Assembly: GCF_001435525.1 (NCBI RefSeq)
Contig: NZ_AZDP01000123.1
Location: 74,322 to 131,842 of the forward strand
From: Levilactobacillus koreensis JCM 16448
GTDB lineage: Bacteria > Bacillota > Bacilli > Lactobacillales > Lactobacillaceae
DNA: 57,521 bases
Direction: 5' to 3'
The notes beneath the pieces were generated by a model. The model was not told the origin of the DNA, made no database searches, and worked only from the letters and a program-made list of their open reading frames with translations. Positions within the stretch are counted from its first letter, which is position 1; every line of letters starts with the position of its first letter. The translations under genes were made by a program, and so were the position numbers. Shown here piece after piece: positions 37,649-47,628 of the stretch.

Positions 37649-38417
37649 CGGCCAGCCACTGATTCAGGTCAGCGACTTCGAGGGGCCCTTGGACCTTCTG
37701 CTCCACCTGATCAAGACAAATGAGATGGATATTTATGATATTCGGATCACAACGATCACCAGTCAGTATCTGACGTACCTGCATCAAATGCAGACATTGC
37801 GGTTAGACATTGCGGGGGAATACTTCGTGATGGCGGCGACCCTGATGGCCATCAAGGCTAAGCTGTTGTTGCCCAAGCCACAGACGGTCGAGCCACAAGA
37901 CGATGCGGAGATGGGTGATCCCCGCGAGGAGCTGGTCAATCAGCTTTTGGAATATCAACGCTATAAGCAGGCGGCTCAGGCCTTAAAGAAACTAGCGGTA
38001 GCGCGACAGCATCACTTTACGCGACCGGCCATGGCAGTCCCAGAAGAGACAACCATGACCGTGGCACCGGGGATTCAGACCAGTGATCTGCAGGCAGCGC
38101 TGGTCCGGTTGATGCAACAGACGACCCGGGCTAAACCGGTGACGCAGAGCATTCAGGAAGAACACTTTACGATCAAAGACCAGATGGCAACGGTGCTGAC
38201 GCGGTTGGAACGCGCCCATGGGCCGGTAGCCTTCGATCACTTGCTGGGACATGTCCCGGCCATGGAGGAGGTCGTGACGACCTTTCTCGCCGTCTTAGAA
38301 CTCGCTCGTCAACGGCAGGTAGCCTTGACCCAAGTGAGTCGCTTACTGCCGTTACAGGTCAATTTTTTAAAGTTGAAAGGAAGGTATGCCACCGATGGCA
38401 CCTCTGGCACAGATTGA
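37623..38417 (+). CDS. scpA: segregation and condensation protein A
   Basis: This 264-aa kleisin bridges SMC heads in chromosome condensation. The family signature is [23 protein letters not shown] at the N-terminus, then [18 protein letters not shown] near 68. The C-terminal winged helix ends [19 protein letters not shown] 37623 lies within the ribT end, and GGAG stands upstream. It overlaps scpB. Confidence 0.95.
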   Translation: MDKNKTTTDGQPLIQVSDFEGPLDLLLHLIKTNEMDIYDIRITTITSQYLTYLHQMQTLRLDIAGEYFVMAATLMAIKAKLLLPKPQTVEPQDDAEMGDPREELVNQLLEYQRYKQAAQALKKLAVARQHHFTRPAMAVPEETTMTVAPGIQTSDLQAALVRLMQQTTRAKPVTQSIQEEHFTIKDQMATVLTRLERAHGPVAFDHLLGHVPAMEEVVTTFLAVLELARQRQVALTQVSRLLPLQVNFLKLKGRYATDGTSGTD

Positions 38418-38997
38418 AAGTCTATTGTTCGTGAGTGGTGATGAGGGCATCACCGTGGCGAATCTGGCTGCGGCAACGGGACTCTTACGACCAGCCATCC
38501 TGGCAACGTTGGAACGGCTAGCGCAGAAGTATGCAGCCGATACCGATTCGGCCCTCGAACTGATGGTCAACGATACGACTTACCGGTTAGTCACTAAGGC
38601 GGCCGCGGGGGACGTGATCAAGCATTACTTTGAGAACCCCCTGAGCACTAGTCTGTCACCGGCATCCTTAGAGGTCCTGGCCATCATTGCTTATCGGCAA
38701 CCCATTACCCGGATCGAAGTTGACGAGATTCGGGGCGTGCAGAGCTCATCGACCGTGCAAAAATTAGTTTTGCGGCGGTTGATCGAAGCCACGGGGCGGT
38801 TAGACGAGCCCGGCCGACCTAAAGTTTATCGGACCAGCGATTACTTTTTAGATTACTTTGGCTTAAAGCAGCTCAGTGACTTACCCCCCTTGCCCGCTGC
38901 TGCGACGACTAGTGAGTCGACCGGCGATGGGGGCGACCTGTTCTTACAGGCCTTTAATCAGCAACTTAACCAATCAGAATCAGGAGATGAATCGTAG
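38386..38997 (+). CDS. scpB: segregation and condensation protein B
   Basis: This 203-aa protein has two winged-helix domains: [20 protein letters not shown] at the start and [23 protein letters not shown] near 100, followed by [17 protein letters not shown]. It dimerises and stabilises the SMC-ScpA ring. AAAGG is 5 nt before ATG 38386. ATG 38395 is an alternative. It overlaps scpA by 32 nt and almost touches rluB. Confidence 0.95.
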   Translation: MPPMAPLAQIESLLFVSGDEGITVANLAAATGLLRPAILATLERLAQKYAADTDSALELMVNDTTYRLVTKAAAGDVIKHYFENPLSTSLSPASLEVLAIIAYRQPITRIEVDEIRGVQSSSTVQKLVLRRLIEATGRLDEPGRPKVYRTSDYFLDYFGLKQLSDLPPLPAAATTSESTGDGGDLFLQAFNQQLNQSESGDES

Positions 38998-38998
38998 A

Positions 38999-39724
38999 AT
39001 GGAACGCTTACAAAAAGTTTTAGCTCATGACGGCGTCGCTTCACGGCGGCAGTCAGAAAAGTTGATCATGAGCGGTCGGGTGAAGGTCAACGGGACCGTC
39101 GTTACCGAATTAGGGACCAAGGTCGGCGTCCACGACCAGATCATGGTCGATGGCGTGCAAGTGACCAGTGAAACCCCCACCTACGTCTTACTGTACAAGC
39201 CTCGCGGGGTCATTTCGACGGCTAACGATGAGAAGGGCCGCAAGACGGTGGTCGACCTGGTCGCCGACGTGAGCCAACGGATCTATCCGGTCGGTCGGCT
39301 GGATTACGATACGTCGGGCCTGCTCCTGCTGACCAACGACGGGGAACTCGCTAATCGCCTGACCCATCCTAAGTATGAGGTGGAAAAGACGTATGTGGCC
39401 CGGGTCAAGGGAATTCCTAGCAACGATGCCATGCGGAAATTACGACAAGGCATCACGGTTGATGGTGAGACTTATGCGCCGGCCAAGTCCAAGGTGTTGA
39501 GCCACGATGATAAGCGCAAGACAGCCATCATCGAGGTCATCATTCACGAAGGCAAAAACCACCAGGTCAAGAAAATGCTGGAAGCTGTGGGCTACCCGGT
39601 TGAAAAGTTGAAGCGTGAGCAGTACGGCTTCTTGACGTTAAAGGGATTGAACGCTGGCGAAGCGCGGAATCTAAAGCCCGAAGAAGTTAAGGAGCTCAAA
39701 CGCCTGACCGGATTGTTAAGCTAA
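38999..39724 (+). CDS. rluB: 23S rRNA pseudouridine synthase RluB family
   Basis: This 241-aa RsuA/RluB-type enzyme has an N-terminal S4 RNA-binding domain (RLQKVLAHDGVASRRQSEKLI). The catalytic segment GRLDYDTSGLLLLTNDGELANRL near 98 contains the nucleophilic Asp. The end EGKNHQVKKMLEAVGYPV is typical. ATG 38999 is 12 nt after AGGAG; ATG 38987 sits too close to it. It is the last gene of the cvfB operon. Confidence 0.93.
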   Translation: MERLQKVLAHDGVASRRQSEKLIMSGRVKVNGTVVTELGTKVGVHDQIMVDGVQVTSETPTYVLLYKPRGVISTANDEKGRKTVVDLVADVSQRIYPVGRLDYDTSGLLLLTNDGELANRLTHPKYEVEKTYVARVKGIPSNDAMRKLRQGITVDGETYAPAKSKVLSHDDKRKTAIIEVIIHEGKNHQVKKMLEAVGYPVEKLKREQYGFLTLKGLNAGEARNLKPEEVKELKRLTGLLS

Positions 39725-39728
39725 GCGG

Positions 39729-39757
39729 TTGACACACTTCCAGAAAGTTAGTATATT
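39729..39757 (+). promoter_or_regulatory. promoter of the ribU transcript
   Basis: Perfect TTGACA (39729-39734), 17-nt spacer, TATATT (39752-39757), just upstream of the FMN riboswitch. Confidence 0.8.
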
Positions 39758-39780
39758 TAACATGTAATAAAATTTAGGTC

Positions 39781-39892
39781 CATCTTCAAGGCAGGGTGTA
39801 ATTCCCGACCGGCGGTAAAGTCCGCAACCCGTGAGAGCGGTTGATTCGGTGCAACTCCGAAACCGACAGTATAGTCTGGTATGCAGAAGATG
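39781..39892 (+). promoter_or_regulatory. FMN riboswitch (RFN element)
   Basis: P1 arms ATCTTC / GAAGAT enclose the conserved blocks GGCAGGGTGTAATTCCCGAC, CGGCGGTAAAGTCCGC and GATTCGGTGCAACTCCGAAA, followed by CCGACAGTATAGTC. It binds flavin mononucleotide. With the terminator at 39939 it should switch off ribU when FMN is plentiful. Confidence 0.97.
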
Positions 39893-39938
39893 AGATGTTG
39901 CTTTTTGCGTAGGCGTCATTTTAAAGTACGTAAATTCC

Positions 39939-39971
39939 AAGGTCTTGCCCTTCTGTGGCGAGGCCTTTTTT
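39939..39971 (+). terminator. expression-platform terminator of the FMN riboswitch
   Basis: AAGGTCTTGCC pairs with GGCGAGGCCTT, then a T-run, 46 nt before the ribU start. Confidence 0.88.
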
Positions 39972-40016
39972 CATGGGGTCGCGCTACGTGAGATGGCCGC
40001 AAGGAGGAACAGTGTG

Positions 40017-40601
40017 ATGGAAAATAGTCGACGAGGGTTAAGTGTTCGGGCGATGGTCGAGATGGCATTATTTGCGGGGGTGGCTTACGTCTTAATGTTT
40101 GTCTCGCTCCCAATCATCCCGATCGTGCCCTATATGAAGTTAGACCTGAGTGATTTGGTGGTCTTATTGGGGATGAGTTTGTTTGGTCCGGCGGGGGCGG
40201 TCTTGATTGCTGCCGTCAAGGAGTTGCTTTACTTCGTGACGACCGGATTAGACATCGTTAACTTTATCGGGGTCTTGACCGCATTTATCGCGGATCTCGC
40301 GCTGGTCTTGCCGATCAGTGCCGTCCTCAAGCATCACCACCAGCCAACACTGAAACGGCAAATCGTCGCCGTTATCGTGGGGACGTTGACGCTGACCTTG
40401 GTCTTGTCCCTAGCAAACTGGTGGGTCATTACACCCCTGTACTTAAAGGTGTGGGGGATGTCACTAGGCTTACCCGTTAACAAGTTGATCTTATTAGGGG
40501 TCATTCCATTTAATCTGATCAAGGGGATCGTGCTGGGGGTTCTATTTATCTTGCTGAGTCGGCGGATGACACCGTGGTTGGCTAAGCATACGCTGTCATA
40601 A
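40017..40601 (+). CDS. ribU: riboflavin ECF transporter S component RibU
   Basis: This 194-aa membrane protein has about six helices, starting SVRAMVEMALFAGVAYVLMF. The S-component signature is MKLDLSDLVVLLGMSLFGPAGAVLIAAVKELLYFV. It binds riboflavin and works with the shared EcfAA'T module, not in this window. AAGGAGG is 9 nt before ATG 40017. The FMN riboswitch upstream confirms the substrate. Confidence 0.95.
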   Translation: MENSRRGLSVRAMVEMALFAGVAYVLMFVSLPIIPIVPYMKLDLSDLVVLLGMSLFGPAGAVLIAAVKELLYFVTTGLDIVNFIGVLTAFIADLALVLPISAVLKHHHQPTLKRQIVAVIVGTLTLTLVLSLANWWVITPLYLKVWGMSLGLPVNKLILLGVIPFNLIKGIVLGVLFILLSRRMTPWLAKHTLS

Positions 40602-40622
40602 GGCAGACAATTTTTAAATGTT

Positions 40623-40657
40623 AAAAGGTGGGGCTGACCAGTCGTTGGCCCCTTTTG
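40623..40657 (+). terminator. terminator after ribU
   Basis: AAAAGGtgGGGC and GGCCCCTTTT pair around TGACCAGTCGTT, ending in TTTTGT. Confidence 0.75.
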
Positions 40658-40699
40658 TGTATGGTAAACTAGGAACAGACTTTACGAGGAGGGGTGCAG

Positions 40700-41752
40700 A
40701 TGGAAGCGGCGGATCTTTTACAGGTGTTAGACCGAAAACAGCCTCGGCGGTTGCGGGTGATCGAAAACCTCTTGCGAGGGCGGCGCACCGTATCGACCCT
40801 GTATTGGGGTCAGCGTTACCACTTGTTACCCCTGTTGGACGCGAACAAACACCTGGACCACGGCGCATTGACGGCTCCGGCGCAGCAATTGGCCGCTAGC
40901 GGTCTTGTGACCTTGGACAGTGAGGCAGATCAACTGTTACTGACACCGACCGGTCAACAGCGACAGGCCGGTGCCTATTATCAACCACAGACAAGTGCCG
41001 ACTGGCTGAATCTTGACCTGGGAGCGGCCCGGCAACGACTCCTGTTAGCCGTGCAGGTGACGTCGCAATATGCCCATTCGACTAGTCGCTATTACCCGTT
41101 GGCAACGGATCTTGTAACGCGGCGGGTCGTTCGCCAATGGTTTCATTTGGAAAAGGGCCCGCAATTAGCGGCTGCGCTGTTAACGGCGATGGTTCAAAGC
41201 TTACAACAGTTACCGGTACAGACGGCGGAGGTCATGACGGACCTGTTGACGGGATACCAGCACCCCGGCTTAACGGTTAGTCAGGTAGCGAGTGAGCAAC
41301 AGCAGACGGCGTGGGAAATTCAATTGCGACAGCGTGATGGGATTACCCAGATCGCGCGGGATGCACGGCAGGCTGATCATCCCCTACATGGTTTGTTGCA
41401 CCCCCTGTGGCGCTCTCCGGTAACGCGCAGTGCTCAGGCCACGCTGTATGCCGTGGAACAGGGAGGCAGTCTGGAACAGGTTGCAGCGCAAAGGCACGTG
41501 AAGGCCAACACCGTGAAGGAACATCTCTTGGAGGCAGCAATTTTGTCGCCAGTGGCAACGTTTCCCTATGACCGGTTATTGCCGCAGCGTGTACGAGCGG
41601 ACTTCGCGGCGGCATTGAATGCGGACATCGACTCCTGGCAGTTTGCCCAACTTCCGGAGGACTTACGCACGCGCTATGATTTCTTTTATTTTCGACTTTA
41701 CGCAATTTGGCGGGGACGGGGGATGATGGATGATGGAGCCACTCACAGCTAG
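40700..41752 (+). CDS. YpbB-like helix-turn-helix protein
   Basis: This 350-aa protein resembles YpbB, found beside recQ/recS in Bacillus and lactobacilli. The C-terminal half has an RpoE-like helix-turn-helix segment (GGSLEQVAAQRHVKANTVKEHLLEA near 260). The N-terminal half (GRRTVSTLYWGQRYHLLPLL) is of unknown fold. It overlaps recQ by about 23 nt, so a joint role in DNA repair or recombination is a context inference. ATG 40700 is 6 nt after AGGAGGG. Confidence 0.75.
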   Translation: MEAADLLQVLDRKQPRRLRVIENLLRGRRTVSTLYWGQRYHLLPLLDANKHLDHGALTAPAQQLAASGLVTLDSEADQLLLTPTGQQRQAGAYYQPQTSADWLNLDLGAARQRLLLAVQVTSQYAHSTSRYYPLATDLVTRRVVRQWFHLEKGPQLAAALLTAMVQSLQQLPVQTAEVMTDLLTGYQHPGLTVSQVASEQQQTAWEIQLRQRDGITQIARDARQADHPLHGLLHPLWRSPVTRSAQATLYAVEQGGSLEQVAAQRHVKANTVKEHLLEAAILSPVATFPYDRLLPQRVRADFAAALNADIDSWQFAQLPEDLRTRYDFFYFRLYAIWRGRGMMDDGATHS

Positions 41753-43157
41753 CTTACAACGCGTTTTTGGATTCGATACGTTTCGAACCGGCCAGGAGGC
41801 AGCACTGACGGCGTTGGAACAAGGGCAAGATACCCTCGCCGTTTTACCGACTGGTGCGGGGAAGACGCTGATCTACCAATTGTACGGGTACCGACATCCA
41901 GGCTGTGTGCTGGTGATCTCACCACTGCTGTCACTGATGAACGATCAGGTCGACCGGATGCGAGTCACTGGGTTTCGTCGGTCGGCAGCCATTAACTCCC
42001 TGACGAGTTACGTGGAGCGTCAAGAGATCTTGCGTCACCTGAGAGATTATCAATTTCTATTCCTGTCACCAGAGATGTTGGCCCAACCGCAGATGCTCGC
42101 TCAGGTACAGCAATTGCAACTCAGCTTACTGGTTGTCGATGAGGCCCACTGTATCGTGCAGTGGGGACCGGATTTTCGACCAGAGTATCTGTTATTAGGG
42201 GCAATTCGGACGAAATTGCGGCAGCCATTGACATTGATGTTGACGGCAACTGCCGGGAAGACGACGCGTCATGAGATTGCTAAGCAGCTACGAACGACGC
42301 CAGAGATTGTTTCTGAGTCGGTGAATCGGCCCAATATCTTCTTGGACGTGGAAAATGTGGCCGATGAGCCGGAGAAGCAAGCGCGTCTGCGAAGTCTGGT
42401 CAGTCAGTTACAGCAACCGGGTGTCGTGTACTTTTCCAGTAAGCAACAGGCGACGGATACGGCACTGTGGTTGCATCAAGAGACGGGTGTGCGGGCAGCG
42501 GCCTACCATGCCGGATTGGACAGCGAGGATCGTTTTAAGATCCAACAGCAGTTTATGGCGGGCCAGTTGGACGTCATCTGCGCGACTAGTGCATTTGGGA
42601 TGGGTATCGATAAAAACAATGTCAGGTACGTGATCCATTACCATTTGCCGGCCGACCTAGAGAGTTATGCGCAGGAAATCGGACGGGCCGGTCGAGATGG
42701 CAAGCCCAGTGTGGCGATACTCCTCTATGCGCCGGGGGATGAACAATTACCGTTGGCGCTGGGACAGGCTAATCGCCCGGATGAAGAGACGATTCAGCGG
42801 TATTATGCACACCCGCAGCAATTTTCTGGGGATGACGCGGTGATTCAGCTACTGGCCTTTTATCGGCAGCACGGGATCAGTCAGGCGGCGGTGACCCAAA
42901 TGTTTATGCGGCGTGAGCGCGAGCGTAACCGAGCCTTGGCCCAGATGATGGCGTATGCACGTGAGACCCACTGTCTGCGTGAACGCTGGTTAGCGGCTTT
43001 CGATGAACAGAGCCCCGAGCATACGGTGGCGTGTTGTTCACCCGGAAATACCCCTTTGGATTTAGACGCGGTGGGACTGATGCGGCAGCAATCGCCAACC
43101 GGGGAGGTTAAGTCCGAGCGTGAGGACTGGGTCACACGGTTACGGCGGTTATTTTGA
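41730..43157 (+). CDS. recQ: RecQ family ATP-dependent DNA helicase
   Basis: This 475-aa superfamily 2 helicase has Walker A VLPTGAGKTLIYQL near 39, the DEAH box VVDEAHCIVQWG near 134 and motif VI QEIGRAGRDGKPS near 310. The HRDC domain of E. coli RecQ is missing; the C-terminal part is a short zinc/winged-helix remnant (RETHCLRERWL, TVACCSPG). This size is typical of the RecS-type proteins of the group. Two adjacent ATGs (41730, 41733) are possible starts. Confidence 0.93.
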   Translation: MMEPLTASLQRVFGFDTFRTGQEAALTALEQGQDTLAVLPTGAGKTLIYQLYGYRHPGCVLVISPLLSLMNDQVDRMRVTGFRRSAAINSLTSYVERQEILRHLRDYQFLFLSPEMLAQPQMLAQVQQLQLSLLVVDEAHCIVQWGPDFRPEYLLLGAIRTKLRQPLTLMLTATAGKTTRHEIAKQLRTTPEIVSESVNRPNIFLDVENVADEPEKQARLRSLVSQLQQPGVVYFSSKQQATDTALWLHQETGVRAAAYHAGLDSEDRFKIQQQFMAGQLDVICATSAFGMGIDKNNVRYVIHYHLPADLESYAQEIGRAGRDGKPSVAILLYAPGDEQLPLALGQANRPDEETIQRYYAHPQQFSGDDAVIQLLAFYRQHGISQAAVTQMFMRRERERNRALAQMMAYARETHCLRERWLAAFDEQSPEHTVACCSPGNTPLDLDAVGLMRQQSPTGEVKSEREDWVTRLRRLF

Positions 43158-43297
43158 GCAGGCGACGAGTTTGTCCGTTAACTTGGCCACTTGGCAATGC
43201 AAAAAAGCCTTTCATAGCGATATCTTAAAGAAATATGGGTATCGCAAAATCTGTAATAATGATACAATTACAGTCGAAGATTTTTCAGGGAGGTTAG

Positions 43298-43915
43298 ATG
43301 ATGAGTCAAAAGCGTGACGATCAAACGTCGAAGGAGCAAGAGTCCCATCCTTGGGATCAATCGTTTGCTGATGATCGAGACGATCAGGGAAACCTGTCAC
43401 GAACAAAAATGCGGCGACAAAATCATAGCAATACTATGGTGACGGTTATTTTAGTTGCCATTATCGTTGTGATTGCGGCGGCCTCGTTGGTCTACGGTCT
43501 GGCACGCCAGAGCGCAGTTAACCGGCCCCAAAACACAGAAAATGTGGCTGCGGGGTCGTCGAGTTCTTCACACAAGGACAAGGCAGCCAAGAGCTCTAAA
43601 GGGAGCAAGGCGGCCAAGACGACTAAATCCAGTAGCAAAAAGAAAGCAACAACCTCAACCACAACTGCTAGTTCGGCTTCACGCGCTAGCAGTTCTTCTG
43701 CTACCACCGATGAGTCATCGACTTCTGCGTCGAGTAGCTCAGACAAGAGTAGCAGCAGTTCCGTATCAGGGGCCAAATACGCAACGGTCGAATCTGGCCA
43801 GGGGGTCTACCGAGTCGCAACTAATGCGGGGATTTCTGTGCAGAAATTATTGGAATTAAACGGACTCTCTTCCGGGGCATCATTACAACCAGGACAGAGA
43901 TTACGGGTTCGTTAA
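43298..43915 (+). CDS. membrane-anchored LysM domain protein
   Basis: This 205-aa protein has a cytosolic charged N-terminus (about 1-45), one membrane helix (MVTVILVAIIVVIAAASLVY, 47-66) and a low-complexity Ser/Lys/Thr linker (80-155). It ends in a LysM domain (VESGQGVYRVATNAGISVQK to LQPGQRLRVR) that would bind peptidoglycan. AGGGAGG precedes ATG 43298. It lies just before cmk, the usual place of such a gene in lactobacilli. A catalytic domain is absent. Confidence 0.88.
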   Translation: MMSQKRDDQTSKEQESHPWDQSFADDRDDQGNLSRTKMRRQNHSNTMVTVILVAIIVVIAAASLVYGLARQSAVNRPQNTENVAAGSSSSSHKDKAAKSSKGSKAAKTTKSSSKKKATTSTTTASSASRASSSSATTDESSTSASSSSDKSSSSSVSGAKYATVESGQGVYRVATNAGISVQKLLELNGLSSGASLQPGQRLRVR

Positions 43916-43942
43916 ACTTTATTTGATAGGGAGTTTGGTTTT

Positions 43943-44623
43943 ATGGAGAAACAAGGGTTACAAGTCGCAATTGACGGTCCCGCTTCGGCCGGTAAGAGTA
44001 CGGTCGCTAAGATCGTTGCGCAACGGTTCCACTACATTTACTGTGACACCGGCGCCATGTACCGGGCAATTACCTGGAAAGTCTTACAAGCCGGTGTGGC
44101 TTTGGATGACGAACCAGCCGTTAAGCAATTGCTGGATCAGATCACGATTCGCTTTGAACCGGGGACACCCGTGCAAAAGGTGTTCGTAGATGATACGGAA
44201 GTGACGTTAGCCATTCGGCAGCCAGATGTCACAAACTCAGTTTCGGCCGTTTCGGCATTGCCAGCCATTCGGCAAGAACTGACTGAACGGCAACGGCAAA
44301 TTGCGGAAGCCGGCGGAATCGTGATGGATGGTCGAGATATCGGGTCAACCGTCTTACCACACGCCCAGGTTAAGATCTTCTTGGTTGCTAGTGTCGATGA
44401 ACGGGCACAACGGCGCTTGAAGGACAACGCTGCTAAGGGAATCGATACGCCATTGGCAACGTTGAAGCACGAAATCGAAGAACGGGACCGCAAAGATTCG
44501 ACCCGCAAGGTTTCTCCACTGACCCAAGCAGCCGACGCAATTCGCTTAGACACAACGTCTATGAGCATCGAACAAGTGGCTGATAAAATCGCTGAAACCA
44601 TTAAAGAAAAAGAATCCCTATAG
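43943..44623 (+). CDS. cmk: cytidylate kinase
   Basis: This 226-aa kinase converts CMP/dCMP to the diphosphates. P-loop IDGPASAGKSTVAKIV at residues 10-25, then the YCDTGAMYRAITWK CMP-binding segment near 37 and GGIVMDGRDIGSTVLP near 130. AGGGAG lies before the ATG. It is followed by the rpsA-like gene, as in many bacteria. Confidence 0.96.
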   Translation: MEKQGLQVAIDGPASAGKSTVAKIVAQRFHYIYCDTGAMYRAITWKVLQAGVALDDEPAVKQLLDQITIRFEPGTPVQKVFVDDTEVTLAIRQPDVTNSVSAVSALPAIRQELTERQRQIAEAGGIVMDGRDIGSTVLPHAQVKIFLVASVDERAQRRLKDNAAKGIDTPLATLKHEIEERDRKDSTRKVSPLTQAADAIRLDTTSMSIEQVADKIAETIKEKESL

Positions 44624-44702
44624 AAATGGGCTTTTTACTAGCTTTTACGGACACAATCGGCTAGAATAGTATATAGAGTTGTCGCAAGGAGGAAAAATTC
44701 GC

Positions 44703-46007
44703 ATGAGTGAAAATGGCACGAGTCAAAACAATGAAAATAACGATCTGTTAGATGCTTTAAACAGCATCGACACCGTTAAAGTTGGTGACGTTGTTAAGGG
44801 TGAAGTCTTAGCAATCGATGATGACCAACAAGCAATCGTTGGTATTGCTGATACTGGCGTTGAAGGGGTTGTTCCTAAGAAGGAACTTTCCACGAAACCA
44901 GTAGATGATATTAATTCTGTAATTAAAGTCGGGGACGTTATGGACCTCGTCGTAATTTCTCGCATTGGTACCGATAAGGAAGGCGGCAGTTACTTACTGT
45001 CACAACGTCGTTTGGAAGCCCGTAAGGTTTGGGACGACATCCAAAAGGAATTCGAAGCAGGTCATACGTTAACTGCACCCGTTACCCAAGTGGTTAAGGG
45101 TGGGTTAGTTGTTGATGCTGGTGTGCGTGGATTCGTTCCTGCATCCATGGTATCCGATCACTTCGTTGAAGATCTTTCTCAATTCAAGGGTCAAACTCTT
45201 GAATTCAAGATCGTTGAAATCGAACCAAGCGAAAACCGTCTGATTTTGTCTCACCGTGCCCTCGTTGAAAAAGAACGTGCTGCACAAAAGGCTGAAATCA
45301 TGGCTAAGTTGACCGCCGGTGACATCGTCGAAGGTAAAGTTGCTCGTTTGACCAACTTTGGTGCCTTCGTTGACCTTGGTGGCGTTGATGGTTTGGTCCA
45401 CGTTTCAGAAATCGCCTTCGAACGGGTTGAAAAGCCTAGCGATGTCTTGAAGGTGGGTCAAGAAGTTAAGGTTAAGGTCTTATCTGTAGACCCAGACCGC
45501 GACCGGATCTCTCTTTCCATCAAGCAAACCTTACCAGAACCTTGGGATGGGATTGAAGACAAAGCCCCTCAAGGTAGCGTCTTAGACGGAACAGTTAAGC
45601 GTCTGACTAGCTTCGGTGCCTTTGTGGAAGTCTTCCCTGGCGTTGAAGGTTTAGTTCACATTTCCCAAATTTCTCACCAACACATCGCTACGCCTGCTGA
45701 CGTTTTGAAGGTTGGCCAAGAAATCAAGGTTAAGGTCTTGGACGTTCGTCCTGATGACCACCGCTTGGCATTGTCCATCAAGGCCTTGGAAGAAAAGCCA
45801 CAATCAGGTGACGAAGCTTCCGAAAGCCACAGTAACAACAACCGGAGCCGGAACAACAATGGCGGTAACAACAACCGTCGTCGTAACAACCGGAACTCTG
45901 CTGAAACTTCAACGGCTAACGCCCCAGAAGAAAGCACCGGCTTCTCTTTAGGTGACCTCATTGGGGACAGCTTGAAGAAAGATATGGAAGATAACGAAAA
46001 CAACTAA
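44703..46007 (+). CDS. rpsA: 30S ribosomal protein S1-like protein
   Basis: The 434-aa protein carries four S1 motifs starting near residues 20, 100, 200 (TNFGAFVDLGGVDGLVHVSE) and 285 (TSFGAFVEVFPGVEGLVHIS). The tail is Asn/Arg-rich (about 370-400) and ends in an acidic stretch. Four-domain S1 homologues of low-GC Gram-positives may assist translation initiation of some mRNAs. ATG 44703 has AAGGAGG 9 nt upstream. The TTG at 44679 is rejected. Codon bias toward GTT/GCT suggests strong expression. Confidence 0.93.
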   Translation: MSENGTSQNNENNDLLDALNSIDTVKVGDVVKGEVLAIDDDQQAIVGIADTGVEGVVPKKELSTKPVDDINSVIKVGDVMDLVVISRIGTDKEGGSYLLSQRRLEARKVWDDIQKEFEAGHTLTAPVTQVVKGGLVVDAGVRGFVPASMVSDHFVEDLSQFKGQTLEFKIVEIEPSENRLILSHRALVEKERAAQKAEIMAKLTAGDIVEGKVARLTNFGAFVDLGGVDGLVHVSEIAFERVEKPSDVLKVGQEVKVKVLSVDPDRDRISLSIKQTLPEPWDGIEDKAPQGSVLDGTVKRLTSFGAFVEVFPGVEGLVHISQISHQHIATPADVLKVGQEIKVKVLDVRPDDHRLALSIKALEEKPQSGDEASESHSNNNRSRNNNGGNNNRRRNNRNSAETSTANAPEESTGFSLGDLIGDSLKKDMEDNENN

Positions 46008-46021
46008 TACGTTTGGTTGAA

Positions 46022-46066
46022 GAGGGTTTAGAGCGGAACTTTGTTGGTTTCGTTCTGAACCCTTTT
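46022..46066 (+). terminator. terminator after rpsA-like gene
   Basis: AGGGTTtaGAgcGGAAC pairs with GTTCtGAACCCT across a loop, followed by TTTTC. Confidence 0.7.
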
Positions 46067-46111
46067 CATGTCAACAGACGTTTTGCTTAAAAGTTAAAGG
46101 AGGGATTTGTA

Positions 46112-47419
46112 GTGGCATTTCCAGTAGTTGCCATTGTCGGCCGACCTAACGTTGGAAAATCGACCCTGTTCAACCGGATCGCCGGCGAACGGATCTCCAT
46201 CGTGGAAGATACACCGGGGGTTACCCGGGACCGAATTTACACCCGGGCCGAATGGCTAGGGACTGAATTTCGGATGATCGATACCGGGGGGATTGACCTC
46301 GGTGATGAACCATTTTTGACACAGATTACGCAACAAGCCGAAATCGCGATTGAAGAAGCCGATGTCATTGTCTTCATTGTTAGCGCCCCCGAGGGTGTTA
46401 CCGATGCTGACGAAAAGGTTGCCAAGATCTTATACCGTGCTGACAAGCCAGTCTTACTGGCCGTGAACAAGGCCGACAACCCGGACGTCAGAGAATCCAT
46501 TTATGACTTCTATTCACTCGGTTTTGGCGATCCATACCCCGTTTCTGGGGTCCATGGTTTAGGCTTAGGGGATTTGTTAGACGCTGTCGTCAAGGAATTT
46601 CCTGACGATGACGGTGCCCCTAAGGACGACACGATCCGCTTTAGTCTGATTGGTCGGCCTAACGTGGGGAAGTCCTCGTTGGTTAACGCCATTCTTGGTG
46701 AAGACCGCGTGATTGTTTCCAACATTGCCGGGACTACCCGTGACGCTGTCGATACCAAGTTTACCGCGGACGATACGAAGTTTACGATGGTCGATACGGC
46801 CGGGATTCGTAAACGGGGTAAGGTCTACGAAAACACAGAACGTTACAGTGTGATGCGAGCAATGCGGGCCATTGATGATTCAGACGTTGTGTTGGTCGTT
46901 TTAAACGCTGAAGAAGGTATTCGGGAACAGGATAAGCGAGTCGCTGGCTATGCCCATGAGGCTGGTCGAGGAATCATTATCTTAGTCAACAAGTGGGATA
47001 CCCTGAAGAAGGACAATCACACGTTGACGGACTTCCAGAACCTGATTCGTTTGGAGTTCCAATACCTGAGTTACGCCCCAATTATCTTCGTGTCAGCGAA
47101 GACGGGGCAACGGTTGGAACAACTGCCCGAAATGATCAAGCGTGTGTCTGAGAACCATAACAAGCGGGTTCAATCCGCAACGTTAAACGACGTGATCATG
47201 GACGCTATCGCACTGAACCCAACACCATCCGACAACGGAAAACGGTTGCGGGTTTACTATGCGACCCAAGTGGCCGTGGCACCGCCAACCTTCGTGGTCT
47301 TCGTTAACGATCCGAAGATGATGCACTTCTCTTACGAACGTTTCTTGGAAAATCAGATTCGGGAACACTTCGATTTCGAGGGAACCCCAATTCATCTGAT
47401 CGAACGGGCGCGGAAGTAA
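46112..47419 (+). CDS. der: GTPase Der (EngA)
   Basis: This 435-aa protein has two tandem GTPase domains: GRPNVGKST near 10 with DTPGVTRDR, and GRPNVGKSS near 183 with [14 protein letters not shown]-like C-terminal domain ends [20 protein letters not shown]. It acts in 50S assembly. GTG start, with AAAGGAGGG upstream. Confidence 0.97.
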   Translation: MAFPVVAIVGRPNVGKSTLFNRIAGERISIVEDTPGVTRDRIYTRAEWLGTEFRMIDTGGIDLGDEPFLTQITQQAEIAIEEADVIVFIVSAPEGVTDADEKVAKILYRADKPVLLAVNKADNPDVRESIYDFYSLGFGDPYPVSGVHGLGLGDLLDAVVKEFPDDDGAPKDDTIRFSLIGRPNVGKSSLVNAILGEDRVIVSNIAGTTRDAVDTKFTADDTKFTMVDTAGIRKRGKVYENTERYSVMRAMRAIDDSDVVLVVLNAEEGIREQDKRVAGYAHEAGRGIIILVNKWDTLKKDNHTLTDFQNLIRLEFQYLSYAPIIFVSAKTGQRLEQLPEMIKRVSENHNKRVQSATLNDVIMDAIALNPTPSDNGKRLRVYYATQVAVAPPTFVVFVNDPKMMHFSYERFLENQIREHFDFEGTPIHLIERARK

Positions 47420-47517
47420 TTTAGGTGCGTGAAACCAGCTTTGGGACCGTTTTTAGGTGATTTTTCGCCAAAATTGACGATTCTTTCAGGATAATTGCTA
47501 AAAAACACCGTTATCCC

Positions 47518-47546
47518 TTGTCATATAAGGCTTCCTGTGCTATCTT
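47518..47546 (+). promoter_or_regulatory. probable promoter of hup
   Basis: TTGTCA (47518-47523), 17-nt spacer, TATCTT (47541-47546). Start of transcription is expected near 47553. Confidence 0.55.
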
Positions 47547-47554
47547 TGATAAAG

Positions 47555-47628
47555 AAATGATGCGGTTGACCGTATTTGTTTCATCATTTTTGGACCACTC
47601 AAAAATGATCACTAGATGGCATTCATCT
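47555..47628 (+). promoter_or_regulatory. hup leader with alternative hairpins
   Basis: AAATGATG (47555-47562) can pair with CATCATTT (47582-47589), followed by Ts. ATCATTTTT (47583-47591) can instead pair with AAAAATGAT (47601-47609). A third small hairpin, AGATG/CATCT, is at 47614-47628. The first two pairings share bases and exclude each other. A regulatory role is inferred. Confidence 0.5.

Noticed and set aside
43492-43776. 94-aa leucine/alanine-rich minus-strand frame
   Set aside because: It is the complement of the Ser/Lys-rich linker of the LysM protein; low complexity on one strand gives an open frame on the other.
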